A stretch of 64,000 nucleotides of DNA from Jannaschia sp. S6380. Its GTDB lineage: Bacteria; Pseudomonadota; Alphaproteobacteria; Rhodobacterales; Rhodobacteraceae. Below are positions 46,395 through 54,963 of this stretch, one piece after another. Position numbers and translations under genes: made by a program. Position 1 is the stretch's first letter. The number at the start of each line of letters is the position of its first letter. The stretch is from assembly GCF_023015695.1 (NCBI RefSeq), contig NZ_JALKAS010000002.1, positions 310,001 to 374,000 on the forward strand, given 5' to 3'. A model generated the notes under the pieces. It saw only the letters and a list, made by a program, of their open reading frames with translations. It had not been told where the DNA came from and ran no database searches.

Positions 46395-48136
46395 CGGACG
46401 CCCCCCGAACCGGCGGCGCGGGCGATCTCGGAATGGTTGGCCACCATCTTTTCCAGCACCTCCTCGCGCGGGCCGAAGGCCACGCGGTTGCCGTTCTCCA
46501 GCATCAGCAGCGTGTCGCATTCCTGGATCGCGGCGGGACGGTGTGCGATGATGATGATCGAGCGGCCTTCCTCCTTCATGGTGCGGATGGCGCTGTTGAG
46601 GGCCTGCGTCCCCTCGTTGTCGAGGTTGGAGTTCGGCTCGTCGAGGACGAGGATGGCAGGGTCGCCGAACATCGCGCGGGCAAGGCCGACGCGTTGGATC
46701 TGGCCGCCCGACAGGCGCCCGCCCACCGCCGAGACCGGCGTGTCGTACCCCATGGGCTGCTGCAGGATCATCTCATGCGCCGCGGCCTTCTTGGCCGCCT
46801 CGACGATGCGGGCGGGATCGGCGTCGTCCTGCAGGCGGGCGATGTTCTCGGCGATGGTGCCGTCGAACAGCGTCACGGTCTGCGGCAGGTATCCGATATA
46901 GCTGCCCAGGACGTCGGGATCGTACTGGTCGAGCGTCGCGCTATCGAGGCGGATGCGGCCGCCGGCGGGGGGCCAGGCGCCGGTCACGGCCTTCGCGAGC
47001 GAGGTCTTGCCCGCCCCCGACGCGCCGATCACGCCCATCGCCTGGCCGGGCCGCAGCACGAAGGACACCGCGCGCAGGCTGGCCTGCGTGGCGCCGGGCG
47101 GCACGATCGTCAGGTTTTCGCCAACCATCAGGGCCTGGGGGCGAGGCAATGGCGTGCGCTGCCCGTCTGGCGCCACCTGGTCCAGAAGGTCGATCACCGC
47201 CGTGCGGCCGCGCCGCGCCGCGTGGACCAGCTGCCATTGCCCGATCACCATCTCGATCGGGGCAAGCGCGCGGCCCATCAGGATCGAACCGGCGATCATC
47301 GCGCCCGCCGTCAACTCGTTCTGCAGCACCAGCCAGGCGCCAAGGCCCAGCATCGCCGATTGCAGGAACAGCCGCAGCGTCTTGGTCGTGACCGTGAAGA
47401 AGCCCGAGCGGTCCGAGAAGCCGATGGATTGCGTCAACGACGCGCCCCGCGCCTTCATCCAGCGGCGGAAGGCGGCGCCCCGCATGCCAAGGCTCTGGAC
47501 CAGCTCGGCCTCGGAGACGAGCTGCTGCGCCGTCAGTTCGGCCCGGGCGGTGGCGCTGTTGGCTTCGGTCATGGGCCCCGAGGTCATCCATTGGTTGATC
47601 GCGGCCAGGCAGATCAGGATAAGGCCGCCGCCGACGGCGAGCAGACCCAGGTAGGGATGGAAGATGAAGATCGCCGTCAGGAAGAGCGGCGTCCACGGAA
47701 TGTCGAAGAGCGCCAGGAAAACCGGCGAGGAGAGCAGGCGCTGCACCGCCTCGAGGTCGCGGAGCGGGTTGCGACCGCCCGCGCCGCCCGGCGTCGCGGC
47801 CGCGCGGCGCAGGTGCGCGGCGAAGACCCGCCCGTCGAGCGCCGACTGGAACCGGGCACCCACGCGCGCCATCACCCGGCCGCGGGCGTAGTCGAGGATG
47901 CCCATCATCAGAAACAGGAATGTCACCAGCACCGACAGCGCGATCAGCGTCTCCTCGGCGCGGGAACCCAGGACCCGGTCATAGACCTGCAGCATGTAGA
48001 TCGGCCCGGTCAGCATCAGCGCGTTCACGGCCATCGAGAACAGGAACGTCATCCAGAGCAGCCCGTTCGCCTGCTTGCGGACGGAGGCCACCTCTTCCGA
48101 ACCGGAGGGTCGATTGCTTGGGCGCGGGGATCTCAT
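46391..48136 (-). CDS. type I secretion ABC transporter (PrsD-like)
   Basis: This is a 581-residue ABC exporter half-transporter. The membrane domain spans about residues 25-310 with the [20 protein letters not shown] signature of protein exporters. The ATPase domain has Walker [10 protein letters not shown], signature [15 protein letters not shown], Walker [13 protein letters not shown] and the H-loop AHRP. There is no N-terminal C39 peptidase. It pairs with the HlyD-type adaptor. No RTX substrate gene is seen nearby. Confidence 0.92.
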   Translation of the reverse strand: MRSPRPSNRPSGSEEVASVRKQANGLLWMTFLFSMAVNALMLTGPIYMLQVYDRVLGSRAEETLIALSVLVTFLFLMMGILDYARGRVMARVGARFQSALDGRVFAAHLRRAAATPGGAGGRNPLRDLEAVQRLLSSPVFLALFDIPWTPLFLTAIFIFHPYLGLLAVGGGLILICLAAINQWMTSGPMTEANSATARAELTAQQLVSEAELVQSLGMRGAAFRRWMKARGASLTQSIGFSDRSGFFTVTTKTLRLFLQSAMLGLGAWLVLQNELTAGAMIAGSILMGRALAPIEMVIGQWQLVHAARRGRTAVIDLLDQVAPDGQRTPLPRPQALMVGENLTIVPPGATQASLRAVSFVLRPGQAMGVIGASGAGKTSLAKAVTGAWPPAGGRIRLDSATLDQYDPDVLGSYIGYLPQTVTLFDGTIAENIARLQDDADPARIVEAAKKAAAHEMILQQPMGYDTPVSAVGGRLSGGQIQRVGLARAMFGDPAILVLDEPNSNLDNEGTQALNSAIRTMKEEGRSIIIIAHRPAAIQECDTLLMLENGNRVAFGPREEVLEKMVANHSEIARAAGSGGVR

Positions 48137-48193
48137 CGCGTCTGGGTCGCCTTGCTGCTGTGGCCGTCCTGCTGGACTTATTTGGGCCGCGGG

Positions 48194-50347
48194 TCAATCG
48201 CGGCGGAAGATTCCGCCCAGGACGTCCATCAGGATGCGCTCGGCGATGTCCGGCTCCCGGTGCTGGCGCTGCCGCTGCTGCGGCTCGCGCGCGACCTGCG
48301 GTTGCGGATCGGGGCGCGGCGTGGCGGCCGGTTCGATCATCGGCAGCGGCGTGACCGGCGTGCCCTCGTGGACGCGGGTCATCGTCTCGCGCCAGATCTC
48401 GGCCGGCAGACCGCCGCCGGTCACGCCCTTCAGCGGCGTGTTGTCGTCGTAGCCCATCCAGACGCCCGCGACATAGTCGCCGGTGAAGCCCACGAACCAC
48501 GCGTCGCGCGCGGCCTGGGTCGTCCCGGTCTTGCCGGCGGCCGGGCGCCCGTCGGGCAGCTGCGCCCGGGTTCCCGTCCCCTCGGCGATGACGCGCGACA
48601 TCATGTAGACCAGTTGCCGGGCGGCGTCGTCGGTGATGACCCGTTCGCCCAAGCCGCTGTCATGGTCCAAGAGCGGCGTGTTCTCGCCCCGCAGGGTCAG
48701 CGAGGACAGGCCATAGGGCGTGACGCTCGTGCCGCCGTTCAGGATGCCGGCATAGGCGCCGGTCATCTCCAGCAGGGTGCTCTCGCTGACGCCCAGGGCC
48801 AGGGCCGGCCCTTCGGCCAGGTCGCTTTCGATGCCGAACTGCGTGGCGACGTTGCGGACGACGTCGCGTCCGACATTCTCGGACAGGCGGACGGTCGCCG
48901 CGTTGAGCGAGCGGGCCAGCGCCTCGGTCAGCGAAACTTCGCCGTAGAACTGGTTGGTGTAGTTGTCGGGCGAATAGGTGCCCGAACCGGGCACGTCGAT
49001 CGCCAGTTCGCTGTCCAGCACCGTCGAGTTGTAGCGCCAACCAAGGTCGAGCGCGGCGGCATAGACGAACGGCTTGAAGCTGGACCCGGTCTGCCGCACG
49101 GCCTGGATGGCGCGGTTGAACTGGCCGCCGCCGCGCGTGTCGCGGCCCCCGACCATGGCGCGCACGGCCCCGTCGGCGGACATGACCACGATCGCGGCCT
49201 GCGCCTCCGAGCCCGGGGAGACCTTGGTCTCGAACACATGGCGCAACGCGCGTTCGGCGGCCTTCTGGATGCTCTGGTCCAGCGTGGTGCGCACGATCAC
49301 GTCCTCGGTCGTCTCGCCGGTCAGGAAATCGGGGCCGTCCGACATCACCCAATCGGCAAAATAGCCGCCGGTGTCCTGGCGCGCGGCCGGCGACAGCGTG
49401 GCGGGGTTCTCCATCGCGCGGGTGAATTCCGCGCTGTTGAGCAGGCCCTGGTCGCGCATTAGCACCAGCACCGTCCTGGCGCGGTCCTGCGCGCGCTGCA
49501 GGTTGTTGGTGGGCGCATAGTAGGACGGCGCCGGCAGCAGGCCCGAAAGCATGGCCGCCTCGGTCGGCTCCAGCCGGGCGACGGACTTGCCGAAATACCG
49601 CTGCGACGCGGCGGCGAACCCGCGCGCGCCCGCGCCCAGATAGGCGCGGTTGAGGTAGATCGACAGGATTTCGTCCTTGGAGAACTTCGCCTCGAGCGCG
49701 AAGGCGTAGGGGATCTCCTTCAGCTTGCGCCAGACACTGCCGGCCCGGCAATCCGCCTCGAACTGCGCCTCGGTCATGCCGGAGGTCGGATCGTAGTCGT
49801 TGCCCAGGCACAGGAGTTTCGCCACCTGCTGCGTGATCGTCGACCCGCCCGAGCCCGAGAATGGCCCCCGGCCGGCCCGCAGGTTGGTGCGCATCGCCCC
49901 CGCGATCCCGCGCGGACTGATGCCCAGATGGCGGTAGAAGCGCTTGTCCTCGGACGCGATGACGGCGTTGGCCAGATGCGGCGAGACGCCCTCCATCGTG
50001 ATCAGCCCGCCGAAATTGTCGCCGCGCCACGCGAATGTCCGCCCCTCGCGGTCCTGCAGCGTGACCGACCCGCGGGCGCGCCCGTCGGCCAGCGTCGCCA
50101 TGTCGGGAATGCGGGTGTAGTTCCAGGCCGTGGCCACCGCCAGGATCAGCGCGACCACGACCGCGCCGCGCCAGGCCAACGCCCAGCCCAGTCGCAATGC
50201 GAACCGGAACGGCCACAGGATCCAGCCCAGCAAGCCGCGCCGCGGCGCCGCGCGCCGCGTGCGTTTCTTCGGCGCCGTGCGCTTGGCCGGGGCACGCGCC
50301 GTCCGCCGCTTGTCGGCCACCAGGCGCTTCTTCGTGGGTTTGGCCAT
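48194..50347 (-). CDS. class A penicillin-binding protein (PBP1A-like)
   Basis: This 717-residue bifunctional enzyme polymerises and cross-links peptidoglycan. It has a basic N-terminal tail, one membrane segment, the GT51 motifs ASEDKRFYRHLGISPRG and GGSTITQQVAKLLCLG, and the transpeptidase motifs with the catalytic Ser in TGSSFKPFVYAA and KTG in AAGKTGTTQAARDAWFVGF. GGGATGAG precedes the ATG at 50347; a GTG one codon earlier is possible. The C-terminus is a Gln/Arg-rich tail. Confidence 0.92.
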   Translation of the reverse strand: MAKPTKKRLVADKRRTARAPAKRTAPKKRTRRAAPRRGLLGWILWPFRFALRLGWALAWRGAVVVALILAVATAWNYTRIPDMATLADGRARGSVTLQDREGRTFAWRGDNFGGLITMEGVSPHLANAVIASEDKRFYRHLGISPRGIAGAMRTNLRAGRGPFSGSGGSTITQQVAKLLCLGNDYDPTSGMTEAQFEADCRAGSVWRKLKEIPYAFALEAKFSKDEILSIYLNRAYLGAGARGFAAASQRYFGKSVARLEPTEAAMLSGLLPAPSYYAPTNNLQRAQDRARTVLVLMRDQGLLNSAEFTRAMENPATLSPAARQDTGGYFADWVMSDGPDFLTGETTEDVIVRTTLDQSIQKAAERALRHVFETKVSPGSEAQAAIVVMSADGAVRAMVGGRDTRGGGQFNRAIQAVRQTGSSFKPFVYAAALDLGWRYNSTVLDSELAIDVPGSGTYSPDNYTNQFYGEVSLTEALARSLNAATVRLSENVGRDVVRNVATQFGIESDLAEGPALALGVSESTLLEMTGAYAGILNGGTSVTPYGLSSLTLRGENTPLLDHDSGLGERVITDDAARQLVYMMSRVIAEGTGTRAQLPDGRPAAGKTGTTQAARDAWFVGFTGDYVAGVWMGYDDNTPLKGVTGGGLPAEIWRETMTRVHEGTPVTPLPMIEPAATPRPDPQPQVAREPQQRQRQHREPDIAERILMDVLGGIFRRD

Positions 50348-50607
50348 CACTGCTCATCCCGTGGGGGGTGTTTTGCGCGTCAAGATAGGTGAGGCGCGGG
50401 GGAATGTGCACCCCATGGATCGATTGCTTTGCACATGCAGCATTCCGGCAGCGTCTAAAAATCGGGCATGTCGCCGCGATCGGAGGAAAATTGGGGCAAC
50501 CCGCGTCCGGACGGCAGCCGGAACCCGCCTATGCATTGCGCCCCGTGGGCCGCCTTCGTGATCTTCCCCCATCCGGTCCGCAGGGCCGCAGGAAGAAGGG
50601 GAATGAC

Positions 50608-50946
50608 GTGAAACTGATCATTGCAGCGATCAAGCCGTTCAAGCTGGAGGAGGTGCGCGAGGCGCTGACCAATCTCGGCGTGCGCGGCATGATGGTCACC
50701 GAGATCAAGGGCTTCGGCAGCCAGTCCGGCCATACCGAGATCTACCGCGGCGCCGAATACGCCGTGAATTTCGTCCCGAAGATCAAGCTGGAGATCGTCG
50801 TACCCGCCACGATGGCCGACCAGGTCGTCGAGACCATCGCCGCGACCGCCAAGACCGACAAGATCGGCGACGGCAAGATCTTCGTCCTGGACGTCGAGCA
50901 GGCCGTGCGCGTCCGCACCGGCGAGCTGAACGACGACGCGATCTGA
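50608..50946 (+). CDS. glnK: nitrogen regulatory protein PII (GlnK)
   Basis: This 112-residue PII protein senses ATP/ADP, 2-oxoglutarate and glutamine. The T-loop has the uridylylation tyrosine Y51 in YRGAEYAVNFVPK, and the C-terminal VRVRTGELNDDAI is complete. It begins with GTG (VKLIIAAIKPFKLEEV) after AAGGGG. It is followed 26 bases later by amtB, the classic pair in which PII blocks the ammonium channel at high nitrogen. The 260 bases upstream, shared with the PBP gene, should hold a nitrogen-regulated promoter, though I see no convincing site. Confidence 0.95.
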   Translation: MKLIIAAIKPFKLEEVREALTNLGVRGMMVTEIKGFGSQSGHTEIYRGAEYAVNFVPKIKLEIVVPATMADQVVETIAATAKTDKIGDGKIFVLDVEQAVRVRTGELNDDAI

Positions 50947-50972
50947 TCCACATCATCAGGGGAATTGACCAC

Positions 50973-52307
50973 ATGAAACTCCGCAACGCATGCCTGTCCG
51001 CCGCGGCCCTTTCGATCCTGCCCACCATGGCGCTGGCGCAGGACGTCGCCGTGCCCGAATTCGCGACCTATGCCGACACGGCCTATATCTTCAACACGCT
51101 GCTGTTCCTGGTGGGCGGCTTCCTCGTCTTCTGGATGGCCGCAGGGTTCGCCATGCTGGAAGCCGGGCTCGTCCGGTCGAAGAACGTGACGATGCAGCTC
51201 ACCAAGAACATCTCGCTCTTCTCGATCGCGGCGATCATGTACTGGCTGATCGGATACGGGATCATGTATCCCGGCGATGACTGGACCGTGGTCGGATACC
51301 TGGGCGCGCTTTTCGTGCCCGCCGTGCTGGAGCCCGTAGGCGCCGGGGCCGACATGGTCGACGTGACATATGCCTCCGTCGGATCGGACTTCTTCTTCCA
51401 GCTGATGTTCGTCGCCACCACCGCGTCGATCGTGTCGGGCACCTTGGCCGAGCGGATCAAGCTCTGGCCGTTCCTGGCCTTCATCGTCGTGCTGACCGGG
51501 CTGATCTACCCGATCGAGGCGTCGTGGCAGTGGGGCGGCGGCTGGCTGTCGGAAGCGGGCTTCTCGGACTTCGCGGGATCCACCCTCGTCCATGCCGCCG
51601 GTGGCTTCGCCGCATTGGCGGGTGCCATCGTCCTGGGGCCGCGTCTGGGCAAGTACGCCAAGGACGGGCGCGTGGTGCCGATGCCGGGTTCCAACCTCGC
51701 GCTCGCCACGCTGGGCACATTCATCCTGTGGCTGGGATGGTTCGGCTTCAACGGCGCGTCGCAGCTGGCCATGGGCACGATCGGGGACGTCACCGACATC
51801 AGCCGGATCTTCGCCAACACCAACATGGCCGCTGCCGCCGGTGCGGTCGCCGCGCTGTTGATGACGCAGATCATCTACAATAAGGTCGACCTGACGATGG
51901 TGCTGAACGGTGCGCTGGCGGGCCTGGTCTCGATCACGGCGGGGCCGCTCGACCCGACCCTGTTCGGCGCGCTCTGGATCGGGGCGGTCGGCGGCATCAT
52001 CGTGGTCTTCGCGGTGCCGATGCTGGACCGGATGAAGATCGACGACGTGGTCGGCGCGATCCCCGTCCACCTGATCGCCGGCTTCTGGGGCACGCTGGTG
52101 GTGCCGGTCTATACCGACGGCACGTCCTTCGGCACGCAGATCCTGGGCTTCGTCGCCATCGGCGCCTTCGTCTTCATCGCCAGCCTCGTGGTCTGGCTGA
52201 TCCTGAAGGCGCTGGGCGGCATCCGCGTGGACGAGGAGGCGGAGATCAACGGTCTCGACATGGCCGAGCTGGGGATGGAGGCCTACCCGGAATTCGCGCG
52301 CGGCTGA
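50973..52307 (+). CDS. amtB: ammonium transporter
   Basis: This 444-residue membrane protein has a cleavable signal peptide (MKLRNACLSAAALSILPTMALAQ) and 11 membrane helices. Ammonium transporter motifs include FWMAAGFAMLEAGLVRSKN, DFAGSTLVHAAGGFAALAG with the first pore His, and GWFGFNGAS. It moves ammonium into the cell under glnK control. A strong hairpin follows the stop. Confidence 0.94.
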   Translation: MKLRNACLSAAALSILPTMALAQDVAVPEFATYADTAYIFNTLLFLVGGFLVFWMAAGFAMLEAGLVRSKNVTMQLTKNISLFSIAAIMYWLIGYGIMYPGDDWTVVGYLGALFVPAVLEPVGAGADMVDVTYASVGSDFFFQLMFVATTASIVSGTLAERIKLWPFLAFIVVLTGLIYPIEASWQWGGGWLSEAGFSDFAGSTLVHAAGGFAALAGAIVLGPRLGKYAKDGRVVPMPGSNLALATLGTFILWLGWFGFNGASQLAMGTIGDVTDISRIFANTNMAAAAGAVAALLMTQIIYNKVDLTMVLNGALAGLVSITAGPLDPTLFGALWIGAVGGIIVVFAVPMLDRMKIDDVVGAIPVHLIAGFWGTLVVPVYTDGTSFGTQILGFVAIGAFVFIASLVVWLILKALGGIRVDEEAEINGLDMAELGMEAYPEFARG

Positions 52308-52336
52308 CGCGCGTTGCCGGATCTCACGCAATACGA

Positions 52337-52369
52337 ACCCCCGGGCGAGCGATTGCCCGGGGGTCTTCC
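52337..52369 (+). terminator. terminator after amtB
   Basis: A perfect 10 bp stem ACCCCCGGGC/GCCCGGGGGT (52337-52346 with 52355-52364) lies 29 bases after amtB and is followed by CTTCCT. It also sits downstream of the OmpA-like gene on the other strand and could serve both. Confidence 0.7.
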
Positions 52370-52411
52370 TGTTCGGTGGCGCACTACCTTGCGGCAGGCC
52401 GAGCGCACGGG

Positions 52412-53191
52412 CTACATCTCACCACAGATCAGGTCCGCCTCGCCCCGGCGAACTTCGTCGCGCAGGTCGTCCGGATTCTCCCAGAAATTGCCCGGCGTCC
52501 AACAAGCCTTGCCTTCGACCGCCGTGCCATGGCGATTGATGCAGATCGCCCGGGGCTCGTTGCACAGGCTCGGCCCCGCGGGCGCATCGGGCCGCTCTAT
52601 CGGGGCCATCGCGCGCAGGGCATAGATCGAAACCCGCCGGTTCACCGCCCGGTTGGCCCGCGCCGTGCCGCTGGACGAGTTCACCATGTTGTCCACCAGC
52701 GGACACGCATTACCCCGCCCGTCGAAGATCAGCGTGATGTCCGAGCCGAGCACTTCGCCGCAGAAGGCATCGTCATTGTCGATGTCCCCGCGCGCGACGG
52801 TGAACGACGTGAGCCCATGGGTTTCGAGCGTCGCGGTCAGCATCTCCGCCACCGTCTCGCCGCGGACCATGGCGCGCCGGTCGTATTCGTCCGCTCCGAT
52901 CCCGCGGAAGGAGGAGGCGTGTCCGATCAGTCGCAGGCACACGAGGGGATCGGCGTCATCCTGGCTGTCGGCAACGTGTCGGGCGATGTCGCCCAGCGCG
53001 TCGCGCTGCGCCGTCGTGGTGTCCGTCTGATGCGCCGGAAAGTCGTTGATCGTCCAGGCCGGGCGCCAGGGATCGCAGACCTGCGGATTGCATTCCGCGA
53101 TGTCGCAGGCGGCCGCGGCCGGGGAGGCGAGGGCGGCGCAGCCGAGCGTCAGCGCCAGCAACGCGGGGCGGAAGTCTGTCGCACTTTTCAT
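52412..53191 (-). CDS. exported Cys-rich protein with an OmpA-like domain
   Basis: This 259-residue protein has a signal peptide (MKSATDFRPALLALTLGCAALASPAAAA). It resembles a divergent OmpA C-terminal peptidoglycan-binding domain: GHASSFRGIGADEYDRRAMVRGETVAEML (about 90-118) and ANRAVNRRVSIY (179-190), which matches the NRRVEI-type end of that fold. It has ten Cys residues after the signal peptide, suggesting disulfides, and a Cys-containing tail. It follows the MACPF-like gene by 34 bases and is probably co-transcribed with it. Confidence 0.65.
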   Translation of the reverse strand: MKSATDFRPALLALTLGCAALASPAAAACDIAECNPQVCDPWRPAWTINDFPAHQTDTTTAQRDALGDIARHVADSQDDADPLVCLRLIGHASSFRGIGADEYDRRAMVRGETVAEMLTATLETHGLTSFTVARGDIDNDDAFCGEVLGSDITLIFDGRGNACPLVDNMVNSSSGTARANRAVNRRVSIYALRAMAPIERPDAPAGPSLCNEPRAICINRHGTAVEGKACWTPGNFWENPDDLRDEVRRGEADLICGEM

Positions 53192-53225
53192 GACGTCACC
53201 TCGTTGAAAAAGGGGGACCCGGCGG

Positions 53226-54386
53226 TCAGCCGATATTGACGAAATGCGCGAAATTGATCGCCTGGCCGGTTCCGGGGGCTTCGAACACGGGCGGACCGAT
53301 GGGGAAATCCCCCGGCGGGCGTGGCGGATTGGTCCGTATCTCCCGCCGGTCCGGAAAAACCAGGGATGGCGGCGCGATGTCCTGCGGCAGCACGCACATC
53401 GTCCGGTCCCGCGCGCAACTGTCGGCGGCCGCGGCCATCCGGTTGAGGTTCCGGTTGCACTTGTTCAGACCCTCGCGAAAGTTCTGGACGTTGAAGGGTT
53501 TGAAGGCGTTGCGGTTGCGCAGGACGAAATCAATTTCGTTGCGCAGTTCGACCTGGTTCATGAAGTCCTCGGCCAGTTCGTCGAGGAACACGCGCGCCAC
53601 CTGCTCCTGCACGAAGCTGACGTCGTCATTGGGCAGCGCCAACTGATCATAGGGCGCCATCTCGGCGGTGATCGGAACCGCCACGCCATTGCTCAGATCC
53701 TGCTCGAACAGGCTGATCTCTGTCATCAGCTGGTCGATGTTGAAGACCGGTCGGGGGGAACCGCCGACCGCCATGATGAACATCTCGATCCGGTCGGTGC
53801 TTGAGTCGAAGCTCTCGGAGAAGTCGTTGGACGAGTTGACGGAGCCGCCCAGGACATTGCCGATGCGCAGCGACACGTCGACGCCCAGTTCCTCCTGCTT
53901 CTCCTCGCTCTCCGACTCGATCCGCGCCACCGCATAGAACACGCCGCCCGATACGATCTGGCGGACGAAGTGACTGCCGAACCTCTGGTGGAATCGCTCG
54001 GATTTGGGCGGAACGAAGGCCAGCAGGTCATGCCCGTCCTGCGTCAGCCGCGCGTTGACTAGCCGCCGGGGCCGCCGCAGGACGGCGATGCGCAGAAGCA
54101 CGTTCGTGGATTTGCTCGACACCGCGACCCGTTCGCGGAAATCGACCTGCGCGCTGGCCCCGAAGCTCAGCGTCCGCACGCTCGCCCCGGCGGAAATCTC
54201 CATCGACTTCGCCAGATGGCTGGCGCTCGTCACCATGCCGAAATGGAAATCGGTGTTCAGGTTGCCGGTGCTGTCGTCGTCCACGCCGATGTCACCGATC
54301 ACGGCCGCCGACCGCAGGTCGGATGTCGCTTCGTTATAACCGATGCCCAGCATCGTGCCGACGGGGGCGTCTATCGAGAACGTCAT
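53226..54386 (-). CDS. probable MACPF/CDC-superfamily protein
   Basis: This 386-residue protein contains GSHFVRQIVSGG at residues 137-148, which fits the MACPF signature (aromatic)G[TS]H[FY]x6GG with Phe in the first place. Upstream is LGIGYNEATSDLR (13-25), as in the N-terminus of many MACPF proteins. Downstream is a Ser-rich stretch GGSVNSSNDFSESFDSSTD, then a GG and a segment ending VPITAEMAPYDQL, like the end of that domain. No signal peptide is visible, so export, if any, is by another route. The C-terminus is Pro-rich. Pore formation is not shown; immune-like, toxin and structural roles are all open. This assignment is by eye. Confidence 0.6.
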   Translation of the reverse strand: MTFSIDAPVGTMLGIGYNEATSDLRSAAVIGDIGVDDDSTGNLNTDFHFGMVTSASHLAKSMEISAGASVRTLSFGASAQVDFRERVAVSSKSTNVLLRIAVLRRPRRLVNARLTQDGHDLLAFVPPKSERFHQRFGSHFVRQIVSGGVFYAVARIESESEEKQEELGVDVSLRIGNVLGGSVNSSNDFSESFDSSTDRIEMFIMAVGGSPRPVFNIDQLMTEISLFEQDLSNGVAVPITAEMAPYDQLALPNDDVSFVQEQVARVFLDELAEDFMNQVELRNEIDFVLRNRNAFKPFNVQNFREGLNKCNRNLNRMAAAADSCARDRTMCVLPQDIAPPSLVFPDRREIRTNPPRPPGDFPIGPPVFEAPGTGQAINFAHFVNIG

Positions 54387-54512
54387 TTGATGAACCTCAG
54401 CTGATCGTGCCGGTGTTCAGGAATAGGGCACCACAGCGCGCATCCGGGCAAGTGAGGGAAACCGTGGTTGAATCGCGCCGCAACGGGCAATTCCGGTGGG
54501 CAAGTGTCGATC

Positions 54513-54546
54513 GAAAAACCCCCGGACGATCGAACGTCCGGGGGGG
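54513..54546 (-). terminator. rho-independent terminator of trxA
   Basis: A perfect 10 bp stem CCCCCGGACG/CGTCCGGGGG (54519-54528 with 54535-54544) is followed on the minus strand by TTTTTCG. It is 55 bases after the trxA stop and isolates it from the MACPF-like operon, whose promoter lies in the remaining 130 bases. Confidence 0.8.
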
Positions 54547-54600
54547 TATCTCATTGGAATTCAGAAGGTTCGTCGATGCCGGCAGTCCGGATATCGGGCG

Positions 54601-54921
54601 TCAGACGACGCCGTCGATCCAGTCCTTCAGCGCCGATTTCGGCGCGGCGCCGATCTTCTGGTCGACCGCCTGGCCGTCCTTGAACATGAACAGCGCCGGA
54701 ATGCCGCGGACACCCATCTGCGCGGGCGCGGCGGGGTTCTCGTCGACATTGACCTTCACGATCTTGATGCGTCCGTCATACTCCGCCGAAAGTTCTTCCA
54801 GCGCCGGGCCGATCTGCTTGCAGGGTCCGCACCATTCGGCCCAGAAATCGACGACGACGGGGATGTCGGACTGCTTGACGACCTCGTCGAAGGTGGCGTC
54901 GGTGGCGGCGATGGTGGCCAT
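54601..54921 (-). CDS. trxA: thioredoxin
   Basis: This 106-residue thioredoxin has the active site WCGPC at residues 30-34 and the cis-Pro region [12 protein letters not shown]. It reduces disulfides in cytoplasmic proteins and delivers electrons to reductases. AGGAGAG precedes the ATG. It lies 42 bases after the addA stop, at the end of the repair operon, and ends in its own terminator. Confidence 0.95.
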   Translation of the reverse strand: MATIAATDATFDEVVKQSDIPVVVDFWAEWCGPCKQIGPALEELSAEYDGRIKIVKVNVDENPAAPAQMGVRGIPALFMFKDGQAVDQKIGAAPKSALKDWIDGVV

Positions 54922-54963
54922 TGGAAACTCTCCTGCATGTTGCGACGGGCGCGGAGTCGGAAG

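Noticed and set aside
46358..49462. 1034-codon plus-strand open frame
   Set aside because: It runs antisense to the type I exporter ABC gene and the penicillin-binding protein, both with complete motifs. Its product is His/Arg/Gln-rich with no domain, typical of frame shadows in GC-rich DNA.
50348..50607. Possible sigma-54 or NtrC site upstream of glnK (TGTGCA at 50405 and TGCACA at 50430)
   Set aside because: The spacing of GG and GC does not fit a -24/-12 promoter, and the two half-sites are 19 bases apart, unlike a standard NtrC site.
53226..54386. RTX toxin reading of the MACPF-like protein
   Set aside because: No GGxGxD nonapeptide repeats are present and the C-terminus is Pro-rich, so a type I secretion signal of the RTX kind is not supported.
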